Assembly (NCBI GenBank): GCA_956465555.1
Contig: OY101115.1
Location: 3,746,972 to 3,810,971 of the forward strand
Length of the DNA: 64,000 bases
Direction: 5' to 3'
DNA from: Nitzschia sp. pyKryTriq1
Taxonomy: Eukaryota > Bacillariophyta > Bacillariophyceae > Bacillariales > Bacillariaceae
Shown here: positions 19,790 through 31,448 of the stretch, piece by piece
How the letters are laid out: every line of letters begins with the position of its first letter
How positions within the stretch are numbered: the first letter of the stretch is position 1
Program-made: the position numbers and the translations under genes
The notes under the pieces: model-generated
Database searches by the model: none
The model's input: the letters and a program-made list of their open reading frames with translations, nothing else
What the model was told of the DNA's origin: nothing

Positions 19790-22286
19790 ATGATAGTGCA
19801 GCGAGTCAGTACTAGTGCTGCCGTTGCCTTTTGTCGCCCATCGACTTTGCTCCGACAAGCAGCACATAAGCATCAGCATCTTGCCCGAAGAAGCAGAAGC
19901 AATCTCGCGACATCCACATTGCTACCATCACTACTGAGACCATCTTCTTCCACGACGGCTCATTATTTGATGCGACCAGGAGATTATTCGGTGACAACAA
20001 CTCGAGTTGTATCCTCTTCTACTGCTACACATACCGCTACTGCTCTGGCGTCGTCTTCGCCCTGGACGACGATGACATCTATGTCTAGTATCATTACCAG
20101 TCCTGGTGGTATTTTCACTTCGGTACTCGGAATTATCTCTTTGGTTGTCTACTTCAAGTACAAGGGAGCGATTCAACGACGTCTCAAACAAGTCAAGGAA
20201 GAATCGTGGTTGTTTGGTGCCGGTGTTACCATGACGAGAGAAGAAATATCATCTTCTACTTCTAATGATTCACCCGCAGCGCTCTTTTCGCATCTCGAGT
20301 TGCTACAAATCAATCCTACGTTTCAAAAACAATATGAAGCAGAAGACTGGAAATTGATTAGTTTGGGAGACTATTTGGCAACCTTGCGTCCCAAGCAATT
20401 GCCCAAGAGATTCTCGACGCAGGATTTGCCCAAATTGGTGCAGCAAGAATTGGAAGCGGGCTTGACGGCTGGACTATTGAAAGCATTGGGACCTCATTTG
20501 GGACGAGCCCTTCTTCCTGCCGTCGGAACGGGATTCATTCAAGGACAGGCCTCTAGCCTCGCATCCAAACTGGCGACGCGATGGATGATGAAGAAGCCGT
20601 CGCAGGATGAATCATCCACTACGACGATGGGACTCTCTTCCAACCAAGATCGAGCCGGACTGCCAATTTCTATTATGAGTGTCTTGGCATTGTCCGAAAC
20701 GAATGCAAAACTCACTAGTGGAAACGGTAATGACTGTGATAATGAGAAGGATGGCAGCAGCAGCAGAAAGAATGATTCGGCAGGAGCTTCGGATGACGAA
20801 TTGCTTCCGGGTGCCAACTTATCGGCCATGGACAAAATGAAGCAAGGCGAAAATGTCAACGGGCCCTCGTTTGCGGATACGGACATGGTTCCAAACAAGG
20901 GATTCGTACTTGACGCGGACTTTCACAAGACGGTTCGAAAAATGGAAACGAAAATGAAAGAAGAAGGACATTGTGCTGATCACCAGTCTACCGAACTGCA
21001 AACTGCTCAAGCTCAAGTGCGGGAACAAGAAGAAGGAGGAGATGACCAAGCAAGGAAGTTCGACGATGATGACTCGTGCGCGGCTACTAATGCCGTTAAA
21101 TACGATCCCAATGATCGCAAGATGGGAGAGCCAGTACCCATCAATCCAAGGCTCTTTCCGGATCTACATTTGGGATATGGCGATGCGATTTCGTCCCATA
21201 CCAAACGTCAAGTCTTGCAAATGCGCCTCCTCGCCGTATTGTTGAACCGTTTGGGAGCTAACTATCATCGATTGGCGCATCCGACTGTCGGTGATCCCTT
21301 GTTCACTATGAAGTTGACCAAGGACGGTCCCACTATCACGAAACCAACAGAACTCGTTCAAGGATTGATCGACATGGGACATCAGATCAAGGTCGTTCCA
21401 ACATCTCGAATGACCTCTTTCGGACTAGGAATGTGTGTCAAAGAATCAGATGGATCGTGGTCCAATATTCCACTCGCCGTCTTTTTAGAGAGTGGATACG
21501 AAGACATGGATGGCAATATGGCTCCCGTCATGATGCCTCACAGTGGTGTGCGATTCATTTTGGAAAAGGGACCCCTTGTAGACCATGATGGAGAAGAATA
21601 CGACGACCATGATCCCTCGAAATGTACAAACCCATTGATCATACAACATTTCATTGGAATCGAAGGTAGGACAATCTGAACAACGGCAACGGATGTATGT
21701 CACAATCAATCATCGACAGTTCTATTTACTAACAATATATTTTCATCCAACAACGACAGGTTTCTGCGGATGGAAGTCGGATCAAAATCCGGAAGTTCCG
21801 TTCAATGAAAATGTGGAATCGGGAAAGGCATTGACTGATGCCAAGGATTTAGTACGAGCCGTGCGATTGGCAGGGTTGTATGGTACACTTTTGAATGGAT
21901 TGGCGACCGATCTTGAATTGCCCTTTGGAGGTTATGGGGTTACAGCCGTCTGCAATGATTCGGCCGCCATCATCCAGCAGTGCATGTACGGGGAATCCTA
22001 CATCTTTCCGTTGACATCAATAGGACGGTACCTACAGCGAACTGTTCGGTACGGTCATTCAACGGCTGAACGACTGCAAACTATGCCCAACACGGTCGAC
22101 GAAGTGAACGACTTGCGAGCTCTGGTCCAAGCCATGAAGGATCTGCCTTCGGATATAAATGCGACTCCCGGCAATGCTAGTAACGCGGCTCGTCGACTGC
22201 TGTCTACGATGCAGCCGAAACGTCCATTGAAACTCATGGATGATTCGAAACGAATAATGGAAAGCATCATGCAGGAAACGCAGTAG
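19790..22286 (+). CDS. Membrane-anchored protein of unknown function, about 800 aa
   Basis: The structure is join(19790..21665, 21760..22286) with a 94-bp phase-1 intron; joining gives GIEGFCGWKSD and an 800-aa product. The N-terminus is rich in Arg, Ser and Ala without acidic residues (MIVQRVSTSAAVAFCRPS), which suggests a mitochondrial or plastid presequence. One hydrophobic segment (SVLGIISLVVYFKYKG, about 110-128) precedes a soluble remainder. Residues about 280-440 are low-complexity and acidic. A well-structured C-terminal region contains GLYGTLLNGLATDLELPFGG. No known domain is recognised and no catalytic motif is evident; it may be a diatom- or stramenopile-specific protein. Confidence 0.75.
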
Positions 22287-22793
22287 AAACAACTACCATT
22301 GAATAGTGGTGTACAACTTCTAGAACAATTAAGTTTGAGTAGGGAGAATGCCTCTTGGCTTGTCTTTTTCGGAATTTATGAGATGATGAATAGACGAATT
22401 GAGAATGGAAAGCTTCGGACAGATCTTCCTATTTCACAGCTATCGAATATCGTGCGCGATTAGCGAATACCTACATATTTCTTTGATGATGATGATGATG
22501 ATGATGATGATTCTTCAATCTCAAATATACCTATGATAGCTGAAAACGCGCATCGCGAGCGAATAGTTGGTCGTCCGTTCGCCGACCGAATCCTCGCTGC
22601 ACCGTCGGTTTGGAGCCGAATCATTCGACTGAATTCCCCTGAAAAACACGGCAAAGAATTGGAATGCTGTAAATACGATAGAGTAGAAAACCTTCTTTCG
22701 TTGTTGATCCTGCTACTGTAAAGTATTTTCATCATGCTGCCTTGTTGTGCATGGGAATGAGAAGCACTAAAGAGTTTCACCATCGCAGCAATC
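22287..22793. other. Intergenic region, diverged copy of the 19-kb promoter region
   Basis: The stretch repeats in diverged form several blocks found upstream of the DUF1772-like gene, including TTTTTCGGAATTTATGAG (about 22364), CGTGCGCGATTAG (about 22450) and a GTCGTCCGTTCGCC…CCGA block (about 22570). It also has a (GAT)n tract at 22485-22511. No coding sequence is supported. Confidence 0.65.
22485..22511. repeat. (GAT)n microsatellite
   Basis: Nine uninterrupted GAT units. A shorter GATGATGATG tract is present in the related region near 19430. Confidence 0.9.
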
Positions 22794-25700
22794 ATGTCAT
22801 CCTCGACCCAAAAGAGGACGGTAGTCAAAAGGAAAGGTGGAAGTAATGCGTGTAGTGGCAACGGTAGCAATGCTGTGATCCAAACGTCCAACGGCGAACG
22901 AAAGTTCATTGGAGGCGCCGCCATGGCTCGACTTGCCGCTCGGAAACGACCAACGGCAACACGAATCGTTCGTCCCGATGAGAAGCAGAGGATCGATCAA
23001 CCGGTTCCTATGAGTCTTAATCCTTTCGAACGATTTTATGCGGGACTTTTGCGCTCCCATGCTGCAGACTTTGTGTCTCCCGACCAGGCGACGACGTGGC
23101 GGTCAATTTGTCAAAGGTTACGATTGCCGGTCCCCGAAGGACCCCTTCCCGCTGTCTACCCCGACGGAAGACAGCATTTTGCTTATCGAGCCGCCTTGGT
23201 CATGGAAGAATCCCGGTATGCCGTCGCTGAGGGTCTTTCCAAGTTGGAAAAACGATACAGACACGCCAGCAAGCAAAATCCAAAACATTCACGTCAACAC
23301 CAACACCAACACCACCATCGTCACTCGTCTTCCGATGGATTTCTAGTCAGGTTGGTCAGTCTGGAGCAACGTGACAAGTCTGGACATACCATTTTGTCGT
23401 TTTGTCAGGAGAAACCTTTTACTCCGGATCAGATGGATTCGCTGCGGACGGGAACGGTGTTTGCGTGCAATCTTCTAGCTGCTGCTGCTGGGACGAGCCC
23501 GTCCGTGTCCACTTCTGTTCTGGGCAGCATCCTCCCTTCGTCGAGAGATGAAATTATTGAGCAAAGGAAATTTGCTCTCATGATCTTCGTCAATAGTCCA
23601 ATACAACCTGCCAAACCTTCCTCGGTGGAGTGGGAATTGACACCCCTCACAAATCTAGTCACGCAACAACGCATGTTCGAGGCATGTTCATCCACTTCGA
23701 TGGTCAAAATTCCGTTTCTGCACCCACTGTTGGGATCCAAAGCGTCGACCCACACCCGTTTTAGTGAAGACGATGATGGAAAGACTGTTTCTGAGATTCG
23801 GAAACGGAAAGAAACCCCTGACGAAGAAAATGTCGATCCGTTGGTTCCGCTCGAAGTCGTTCGAGAAGTCTTTTCTATTCCTGGACTGAATGCAACACAA
23901 GAAAAAGCAGCCACTTCCTTTTTGCACTCCGAAGCCAATACGATAAGCCTAGTTCAGGGTCCACCGGGTACGGGGAAGACTACGTTGTTGGTATCAGTCA
24001 TTTGTCGATATGTCATGGAATCAATTCATCGCGGGATTTCCAGGTCCCTCGTGGTCTGTGCACCGACCAACAAGGCTGTATCAGTGCTTTGCCAGCGATT
24101 TGTCGAAACCATTCGGAATGATCACAATGATCTTCCGTGCAATGTTGTGTTGATTGGCGACGAGGACAAGTTACTCAATGATGGCAGCAATAGTGGTCAG
24201 GAACACAGACATCGACATTCTTCTTCTACAAAAAATAACGAAACAGCCACCCCGTTGAGGTCCATGTTTTTATACACGTGGACACAAACTGTCCTGGATG
24301 ATTATGGGCGGATTCGACGTTATCTGACTACCAATCAAAGTCCCAACCATCGAAATGGAGCAGAATGGGCTTTTCGCCTGGCACGACAAGTGGAAGGACG
24401 GTTGGAACGGAGTCTGTCCCTTTCCAAATCTATGTTGGATCAGATGAAGGAGCTCACCAGCTATCTAGAAGAGGACTTATTGTCGGTGGGGAGTGGCTCG
24501 GTAAACACCTCCAAGGCCACTGCCATTGCTACGGTGCAAGCAATCATGCAAGCTATCAGCGAGTGGAAAAATGACAGTATCTGGCAACAGCTCCTGGGTT
24601 CTGCGCACCTTATATTCTGCACGCTGGCGAGTTCCGGTGCTGTTATTCTCAAAAAGTCTATTGTTGAAATCAATGATCTGATTGTGGACGAGGCAGCTGC
24701 GGCGACCGAACCCGAAATGTATATTCCCTTTCAATATCGACCAGAACGGCTTCTAGCGGTGGGTGATCCAAAGCAACTACCCGCCACGGTACTGAGCCGC
24801 AAGGCCGAAGATCTTGGTATGAGCCGAAGTCTGCACGAGCGACTCATGTATGATTGCCAGCACAAACATATCATGTTGGATGTTCAGTACCGAATGCGAC
24901 CGGCCGTGAGTCAGTTTCCCTCGAGAAGATTTTACAACGCGCAACTTACTGATGGACCTAATGTCCTTCGCCGAGACTACTGTGGGGCTGTGCACTTGCT
25001 TAATGACCAGCCATATACATATCTGCAGACCCTTGGCGATGAACGGCAATCCCACTCGGGTTCGTTTGAAAATCCAGCCGAGGCGGAGACTGTGGTGAAC
25101 TTGGTGCAACAGCTGCAGCGCCTCTCACGGCGACTACCCGGCAAATGGCACTCCCCTGACCGTCTTCGCGTTATAACTTTTTACCAGGCGCAAGTCTCGC
25201 TCATCAAACGCATGCTACATCAACGCGGATGTCAGCATGTGCTTGTGGCTACAGTCGATTCAAGTCAAGGATGCGAAGCAGACATTGTGATTGTGTCCTT
25301 CGTTCGCAGTCGTAATAAGTCTCAAAAGGCGACGGTGGGATTTCTCTCCGATGATCGTCGCTTGAACGTTGCCATTACGCGAGGTAAGGATACAGCTGGA
25401 CGTTCTTGGTACTTCTACGATTGCTGCAGCGATAACTGACCGGCGAATGTTCTTTTTTGTGGTTAGCCAAATATCAGTTGATTTGCGTTGGAAATGCGGA
25501 CCATATGATGAGCATATCCAATCCAAAGGCAGACACGGTGAAAGATCTGACTCTTGATGCCTTGGGTCGCCGGTGCATCATTCCCCACCCTTCCAACAGC
25601 GATCGAATTCTTCGCGAGAATCGTGAGAAACGACCAAGAGACGACCCCAATTACATGGTTCCCATGGATCCTAAGAAGCACAGGCCAGAGACTGGCCAAA

Positions 25701-26674
25701 ATCCAATTCCCTTTGTACCAGCTGGAAATTCCGCTCCGTTGGCACAAAACGACAAGATAAACACTCAACCGTACACGAGGGAAGAGCTCATGAATTTTTT
25801 GGACTCGGAAGAGGACGACGATAATTCGTCCAGCGATAGCGAATCATCATCTTCCAGTTCCTCATCGTCGTCGTCATCATCATCATCTAGCTCTTCTTCT
25901 TCGGCAAGCAGTACTTCCTCCGGCTCGAATGATGCTTCGGGTACGGCTGTTATGCCAATCATTATTGACGGCCCACCTCGTGCAGCACCAGAGAGCAAGC
26001 CAATTGCAACAACGAGTGATACGATTCCAACTCCACTAAAAGAAGAAGAAATAGATCACACGCCGGTGAAGAAAGAAGAGCCTGTCGTCACACGCATGGA
26101 AGTCCAGAATCCTGCTCCAGTAAAGGAAGATGAAGCAGTCGCTACAGACACAAATGTTCCCCGTCGACCCAATGAATACTCGACGGATGCTGTAAAGGAG
26201 GAGCCTAAGACGATGGTTTTGCTGGCAGAACCAGAGACTGCACCGGTACCTGTGGCACGAAACAGCGTACCCGTGAAGCAAGAGCATCCAAAAGAAGAAG
26301 CAATTGAGCCATTGTTTCAACGTATTCCACAGAACCTTCCTGATGACGAATCTCCACCACAGACCAATATTATGCAAAACGTGAACAAAAGTTTATCCTT
26401 GTCTCAAGTTGCAGTCAGCGTTACTGACGCCACGACATCCGGAAGCCGATCAGATAGTCACGTCGAAATCGACTTGACAATATACGATGGCGATGACGAT
26501 GTAGTAAAGGAGGAGACTAGCATTCTGCCAACACTTGGAGCACCTCTTTCTGTGAAAGTCGAGGCGGTAGGGACGATGAACTGCTCAGAAGAAGAAAGAA
26601 CGGTTGGGATGGATTGCGACAAGGCCGTACGTGTCGATGGCGAAGATGACGAGGACCTCGGGATAGAAGTGTAA
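22794..26674 (+). CDS. SF1 RNA/DNA helicase of the SEN1/UPF1 type with SUMO-rich tail
   Basis: The structure is join(22794..25383, 25467..26674), with an 83-bp phase-1 intron that falls inside helicase motif VI; joining restores NVAITRAKYQL. The product has about 1,265 aa. Motifs are Walker A GPPGTGKTT (389-397), Ia APTNKA, motif II VDEAAAA (D632, E633), III GDPKQLPATV, IV VQYRMRP, V VDSSQG and VI. Members of this family unwind RNA-DNA hybrids or remodel RNPs in transcription termination and RNA decay. The N-terminal about 380 residues are not recognised. The tail (from about 970) has a serine run and acidic stretch, then six Val-Lys-x-Glu/Asp sites at Lys 1065, 1083, 1107, 1134, 1211 and 1227, and VEIDLT (from 1196) followed by acidic residues, typical of a SUMO-interaction motif. 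Which subfamily (SEN1, MAA3-like, IGHMBP2) it belongs to is unresolved. Confidence 0.92.
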
Positions 26675-26766
26675 TCTCTCGTACGTTTGGAGATAGATCG
26701 AATTCCAGAGTCCCAAAAACCAGAAAAGACATGTGTGTTTGCAATAGAATCACTACTTACTACTAC

Positions 26767-27396
26767 CTAGTCATTAAACTGCCGCATAACGATGTGGACG
26801 CAATCCATGAAAATCAACATGGAAGCATACGGTAAGGACGGTCGAAGAGCAGGTTGACTCATAACAGCTCCCAAGGAGACTGCCCCAGCAAGTCCAATCT
26901 CTACCCATTCACCTGGATCAGCAGCCACTCGCACTCCGTACCGGAGTACGTGAAAGCCCCCGAAGAATCCACCAAACATAGCAGCTGACCGAGAAGTACC
27001 CTGCATCAGGTATCGTCCCTTGGCTACATTAGAGGCGTTCTTTAGAACATCTGATTGCTGAGCGGTCCTCATTCCGTCCATGAATCCAAAGACTGACCCT
27101 GTGATCGCACCGATGGTTCCACCAAACGCTGCATGTTTGAACAAGTCCAACCACTTGAACTTGATTGACGAATCGAAAACGCCGAACGAACTATTCTGCT
27201 CTTGATTATTATGAAGCGAAGGGATACTGTCACCTCCTTTGAGCGCCCTGGAAGCTTCTTGCAGCTCTCGTTCTTGTTTGTCAGCTTCCCGTTGCAGTTG
27301 CCTTTGGATTCTTTCCTTATCCATCCCTAAATCTTGCGCATGGCCATATGGGATTTTGGACCACGGAATGAAGCGAGCTCGCTCCCACGATGACAT
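26767..27396 (-). CDS. Putative Tim17/22/23-like mitochondrial membrane protein
   Basis: A 209-aa protein. The start is the ATG at 27396 (MSSWERARF). Residues about 40-70 form a charged, probably coiled-coil segment (KERIQRQLQREADKQERELQ). The C-terminal half has three or four short Gly- and Ala-rich helices (HAAFGGTIGAITGSVFGFMD, SAAMFGGFFGGFHVLRYG, IGLAGAVSLGAVMS). The GxxxG-rich helices with Arg and Asp between them resemble the Tim17/22/23 fold, but the typical PRAT consensus is only partly matched. It could belong to the import machinery or to a complex I accessory subunit of the same fold. Confidence 0.7.
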   Translation of the reverse strand: MSSWERARFIPWSKIPYGHAQDLGMDKERIQRQLQREADKQERELQEASRALKGGDSIPSLHNNQEQNSSFGVFDSSIKFKWLDLFKHAAFGGTIGAITGSVFGFMDGMRTAQQSDVLKNASNVAKGRYLMQGTSRSAAMFGGFFGGFHVLRYGVRVAADPGEWVEIGLAGAVSLGAVMSQPALRPSLPYASMLIFMDCVHIVMRQFND

Positions 27397-27951
27397 ATTC
27401 AAAGTCTAATAATGAAAAGGCTGGATTGAGATAGCGGGTAGATGTAGGCAGTAGTTTCAATGTTGACAGCCGGAACAATCTGTGGATGACAGATCGCGTA
27501 GAGAAGATGACACCAACAACCAACAATAAGCTCATGCATGCTCTCGAAAATCATCATGACGGATGACGGCGGTTTCGTGGAAAAACGTACGGTACCATAC
27601 TTGTACGAGTACAGTAAAACTCCTCATAAAACGTCGTCGCAGTGAAAATTGTCCGCCCGCCATCCGGCAAGACGTTTAGTCGGCGTAGTCCTCAAGAGTC
27701 AAAAAAGCCCAATACTCGTACTGCCGTACATACCGATATTACAGTACAGTATCTCGATCTCGCCACATAGTACATAGGCGCGGGCGGTGGCCAGGCGGAA
27801 TGGATCTTTCCACTTTCCACTGAAAAAATGCGTCTCTCATTTGAATTTCTCATTTCAGCAAGCAGCAAACTCATTATTTGTTCAAGCTACAATAATAATA
27901 TCTCGCATCCTTACAACGACATCCCACGTCCCACTTGCCACTACCAGTACT
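27397..27951. other. Divergent intergenic region
   Basis: It separates the Tim17-like gene from the oxidoreductase gene and contains short GTAC words near 27585-27610 and 27720-27760. An in-frame extension upstream of 27952 has no ATG and is judged to be 5' UTR. Confidence 0.5.
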
Positions 27952-29268
27952 ATGAGCACGAAAAAGTTTACAGTCTTGGGCCAAGACTGGGATGTAATCG
28001 TCGCCGTCTTTGCCAACATTTTGTCGTGGTTCGTTCGCCGGTTCTTCCCCCAGTTCTTGCCCCATTTGCTTCCCAAGATTGCCGAAGAAGATACTTCGGC
28101 TTCCGCATCCTCATCTGCTACTCAAACGAAATGCGTTGCCATCGGGCGACCAGGAGGTCAAGAACAGTTGCGCGTGATTACACTCAAACCAGGTTTCGCG
28201 ACTTGTGGATACAACGTGGACAATCCATCTCCCTTTATCGACGTGACGGGGTCGCTGCCTTCCCAGTCGGTGGTCGTAAGAGTCCATTCATTTTCGATCA
28301 ACTATGCCGATTGCTGCATTCGATGGGGATTGTACGAAAGTGCCAACAAATTTGTGGGCTGGCCGATTGTGCCTGGCTTTGATATTTCGGGCGTGATTGA
28401 AAGTGTCTCGTCGGACAATGACAGTGGATTGAAGGTGGGCGATCAAGTGTATGGTGCGACATTCTTCGGTGCCTACTCCACACGGGTTCTAGTACCATCC
28501 GATCAACTGCGAAGGGTGCCCAGGGGTTTGACCCTTTCGCAAGCGGCATCTATTCCAGCTGTCTCTTTGACGGCATTGTATTCCTTGTACTTGGGTGGAC
28601 AATTTCCTCTCGATCTCAGTCCCCGACCCAGCAATCGATCTATACTCATCCATTCCGCTGCCGGAGGAGTAGGTAGTATGCTGGTTCAAATGTCAAAACT
28701 CGTGGGAATGTCCAAGGTGGTGGGAGTTGTTGGAAGGTCGGCAAAAGTCGATGCCGCCAAAGCGTTGGGATGTGATGTCGTCATCGACAAGAGCCAGGAC
28801 GATCTCTGGCAAGTGGCGAGAGACGCATCTCCCCAGGGTTATGCTGTCGTCGCCGATGCCAATGGTGTTTCTACGTTGGGCGATTCCTACGAACATTTAG
28901 CTCCTACGGGTCGATTGATTGTCTTTGGCTTTCATTCCAACTTGCCCATGGGCAACGATATGCTCCATCCCCTCGAGTGGTTAAGGATGGTCCAGAAGAT
29001 GACCCAACTGCCCAAATTCAATCCCATGGGTCTGACTACGAGCAACAAGTCTTTGATGGGATTCAATTTGTCTTTTTTTGTCCAAGAAGTTGAAATGCTG
29101 GGGATTTTATATGATCAAATATCCGAATGGTTTGACCAGGGAAAATTACAATGCCCTCGTGTGGTCGAAATGGATATGACCGAGGTAGCGGCCGCTCACG
29201 AGTTGATCCAAAGCGGAAAGAGTGTAGGCAAGATTGTCATTCAAACCAAGGCAAGAGAGACTGCCTAG
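27952..29268 (+). CDS. Medium-chain NADPH:quinone oxidoreductase, VAT1-like
   Basis: A 438-aa member of the MDR superfamily without zinc, related to VAT1 and quinone oxidoreductases. The ATG at 27952 follows an AT-rich leader. The N-terminal about 45 residues (VFANILSWFVRRFFPQFLPH) are hydrophobic and may anchor the enzyme. The catalytic fold begins near residue 60, with FSINYADCCIRWGLY, PIVPGFDISG and VGDQVYG, and has the NADPH-binding HSAAGGVGSMLVQ. The C-terminal region includes a DMTEVAAAHELIQSGKSVGKIV block typical of the family. It probably reduces quinones or enones; the substrate is not predictable. The final 40 bp of coding sequence are tandemly duplicated across the stop codon. Confidence 0.9.
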   Translation: MSTKKFTVLGQDWDVIVAVFANILSWFVRRFFPQFLPHLLPKIAEEDTSASASSSATQTKCVAIGRPGGQEQLRVITLKPGFATCGYNVDNPSPFIDVTGSLPSQSVVVRVHSFSINYADCCIRWGLYESANKFVGWPIVPGFDISGVIESVSSDNDSGLKVGDQVYGATFFGAYSTRVLVPSDQLRRVPRGLTLSQAASIPAVSLTALYSLYLGGQFPLDLSPRPSNRSILIHSAAGGVGSMLVQMSKLVGMSKVVGVVGRSAKVDAAKALGCDVVIDKSQDDLWQVARDASPQGYAVVADANGVSTLGDSYEHLAPTGRLIVFGFHSNLPMGNDMLHPLEWLRMVQKMTQLPKFNPMGLTTSNKSLMGFNLSFFVQEVEMLGILYDQISEWFDQGKLQCPRVVEMDMTEVAAAHELIQSGKSVGKIVIQTKARETA

Positions 29269-29307
29269 CAAGATTGCCATTCAAACCAAGGCAAGAGAGA
29301 CTACCTA
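29228..29307. repeat. 40-bp tandem duplication across a stop codon
   Basis: Copies at 29228-29267 and 29268-29307 differ at two bases. The first holds the end of the oxidoreductase coding region and its TAG (29266-29268); the second lies in the 3' UTR. Confidence 0.92.
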
Positions 29308-29532
29308 GCTATCGATATATAACAAAAAATAGACGATACAACATCATGATGGGGTTGTCACCTTTCACAGTCAAAGTAACGTACAGTATATCTCTAATTC
29401 GGTAAATACAAAACACTACATTCTTTAGGTAGAGGAGCAGTGAGTCGACGACAAGAAAACTGCGTTTTCATCACGATCGATTATCTAGATTTCTTAAATA
29501 AATATCATGATGTCTCTTTTTCAGTCACCTCT

Positions 29533-30672
29533 TTATCCAAACATTTCGTTAATGTATTTTCGATACAGCGCCATGTACTTTGCCACAAAGGCCTCCAAAT
29601 GGAAGATCTCCTTACTACCCATACTAATGCGGTGCTCATAAAATGCGGCCCACTCAATCACCGAGACCTTGAGTCCCTCATCGGGGACCTTGACCAGCAG
29701 TTCATTGACGAGTCGTTTGAGAATGGTCGTGGGAGGAATACAGTTGACCAGCAACTCATAGAGCTTTTCTCGGGCTGCCATTAGCTTTTGGGGCGATTGC
29801 TCTGTGGTAATATCTGTGGCTAGTTGACGAATGTACAATTCCCAGTCCATGGAAGGTAGGAGCTGCTGGTCCGAGAGAGCCCTGCCAGCCGCTTGAACCT
29901 TGGCGGCTTCCAGCATCAGCAGGGCCTTGCGAAGATTTCTATTGCTTTCCCGGGCAATATTGACTGCCAACGCCTCGGGCAGAGTGATGTTTTCTTTCTT
30001 CGCAACTTGAGTCAACACTAGAGAAATTTGATCGACAGTGGGAGCGGCCACCCGGATTCCCAGGCAACGCGATCGGAGAGGACCAATCAACTGGCTAGGT
30101 GAGTCACAGCAGAGAATCAGACGACAAGTCGCCGCGTACTTTTCCATGGTTCGACGCAAAGCGGCTTGGGCTTGTTTCGAAAGTCGATCCACTTGATTGA
30201 GAACCACTACTTTGATTTCCGCAGGGGGGCGTCCACCTTCTGAAGCTCCATTCGGGTGAACTTGCTGCTGATTTTCCTTTTCCTGTTGTTGGTTTGCCAC
30301 GCTGCTTCGAATGTTCTTGGTGGAAGCCAGTTGCTTGAGGACGTCCTGAATGACGTAGCGATCGTTGATGCCGGCGTCGCCAGGGCTGAGTTCGACGTGA
30401 TGATTCGAGGTCACCATGTGGAGTTCCACAGTGCGGTTCGTAGGCGTCGTAAAGGTTCGCTGATCCAGTCGCAGTTTGTGCGCCGAGGGACCAAAGAGGG
30501 CGCCCAGCAACGCCGCAATGCGGGTGCGTTTGCCGGCTCCACTCGGGCCGTAAAAAAAGAGATGCGGCAAAGACGCCGGGTTTTCCGCCAAGGACGCCAG
30601 GCGATCGCTCACTTCGTCATGGTAGTCCAGTGCAGACAATTCAGCGGGGCGGTACTTGTCTACCCACAACAT
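29533..30672 (-). CDS. RFC3: Replication factor C subunit 3 (yeast Rfc5 orthologue)
   Basis: A small subunit of the five-part clamp loader that opens PCNA and loads it on DNA. The protein is 379 aa in one exon and begins MLWVDKYRP, the start conserved in small RFC subunits. The P-loop is FYGPSGAGKRTR (about 40-51), and Walker B is replaced by VVLNQVDRLS, as is usual for this subunit, which is thought not to hydrolyse ATP efficiently. QAALRRTMEKYAATCRLIL and the SRC motif (LRSRC) follow, then the C-terminal helical collar. An internal loop (about residues 122-146) is Gln- and Gly-rich and seems to be an insertion. The gene is convergent with the VAT1-like oxidoreductase. Confidence 0.95.
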   Translation of the reverse strand: MLWVDKYRPAELSALDYHDEVSDRLASLAENPASLPHLFFYGPSGAGKRTRIAALLGALFGPSAHKLRLDQRTFTTPTNRTVELHMVTSNHHVELSPGDAGINDRYVIQDVLKQLASTKNIRSSVANQQQEKENQQQVHPNGASEGGRPPAEIKVVVLNQVDRLSKQAQAALRRTMEKYAATCRLILCCDSPSQLIGPLRSRCLGIRVAAPTVDQISLVLTQVAKKENITLPEALAVNIARESNRNLRKALLMLEAAKVQAAGRALSDQQLLPSMDWELYIRQLATDITTEQSPQKLMAAREKLYELLVNCIPPTTILKRLVNELLVKVPDEGLKVSVIEWAAFYEHRISMGSKEIFHLEAFVAKYMALYRKYINEMFG

Positions 30673-31448
30673 GTTGCACTATTGAAAACTGAGGTGTAAT
30701 GTAAGATGATAGCTTGAATGTTGTACCGGTACCAATAGTGAATCAAGGAAGAAAGATTTGCATCGGTATGGTACTTCGTACCGGTACTGTACTGGTACCG
30801 GTACAAGTATTGTACCACTACCGCACGCCAGTGATGCAGTAATCACTGCGGGAGAGTGAGGAAAAGGCGCAGCGCATCGTCCGCCCGCAAAACGGCACGG
30901 CGCCAATGATCAAGTCGAAGAGGTCAACTTGTTTTTCTTATGCCCTCGTCACTCGCGCGCCAAAAATGAATTCGGTCTGTCTGTCACCACCAAATAGGCT
31001 CATGTCGTCTGTCCTTCAATACGAAAGGATACCACAAAAGGAACGAATAGACGTCAAGAGTCGTCAAGAAGTGTCACGCATGCACACGTCAGCTCTCACG
31101 CACGTACGAACGATTTTTCACACAACTTGAACTTTTGGCGGCTTCCGTTCGTTTTCAATGCATCAATCGAACATGTGCATGGTTGGTGGAGGTTGTCGTC
31201 GTCGTCGTGCATGCATGAGAAAAAAGAAACGAGAGGAGAGGAGATGAGGCGAGCGAAAGGCCGAGACCCGAAAGACAAGACGACGACGGACACACCATCT
31301 CTGCCAACGTGTTTATACTTTTTGAGAAATTTTCTTGCTGGCGGCCCACTGACTGTTCGTACTGCACCTGTAGTCTCATACTTCGTAGTACAGTACTCTC
31401 TATTCTCGATATCATTATTATTGTTTGATACCTACTCCTGTTACCACC
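30673..31448. other. Divergent intergenic region
   Basis: This is the shared upstream region of RFC3 (minus) and the plastid repeat protein (plus). A dense cluster of TACCGGTA, GTACTGTAC and GTACCGGTAC words occurs at 30720-30815, next to the RFC3 start. No gene is supported. Confidence 0.55.

Noticed and set aside
31155-31415. Antisense frames with polyThr or polyAsp near 31.2 kb
   Set aside because: They come from CGT/CGA simple repeats in the 5' region of the plastid repeat protein.
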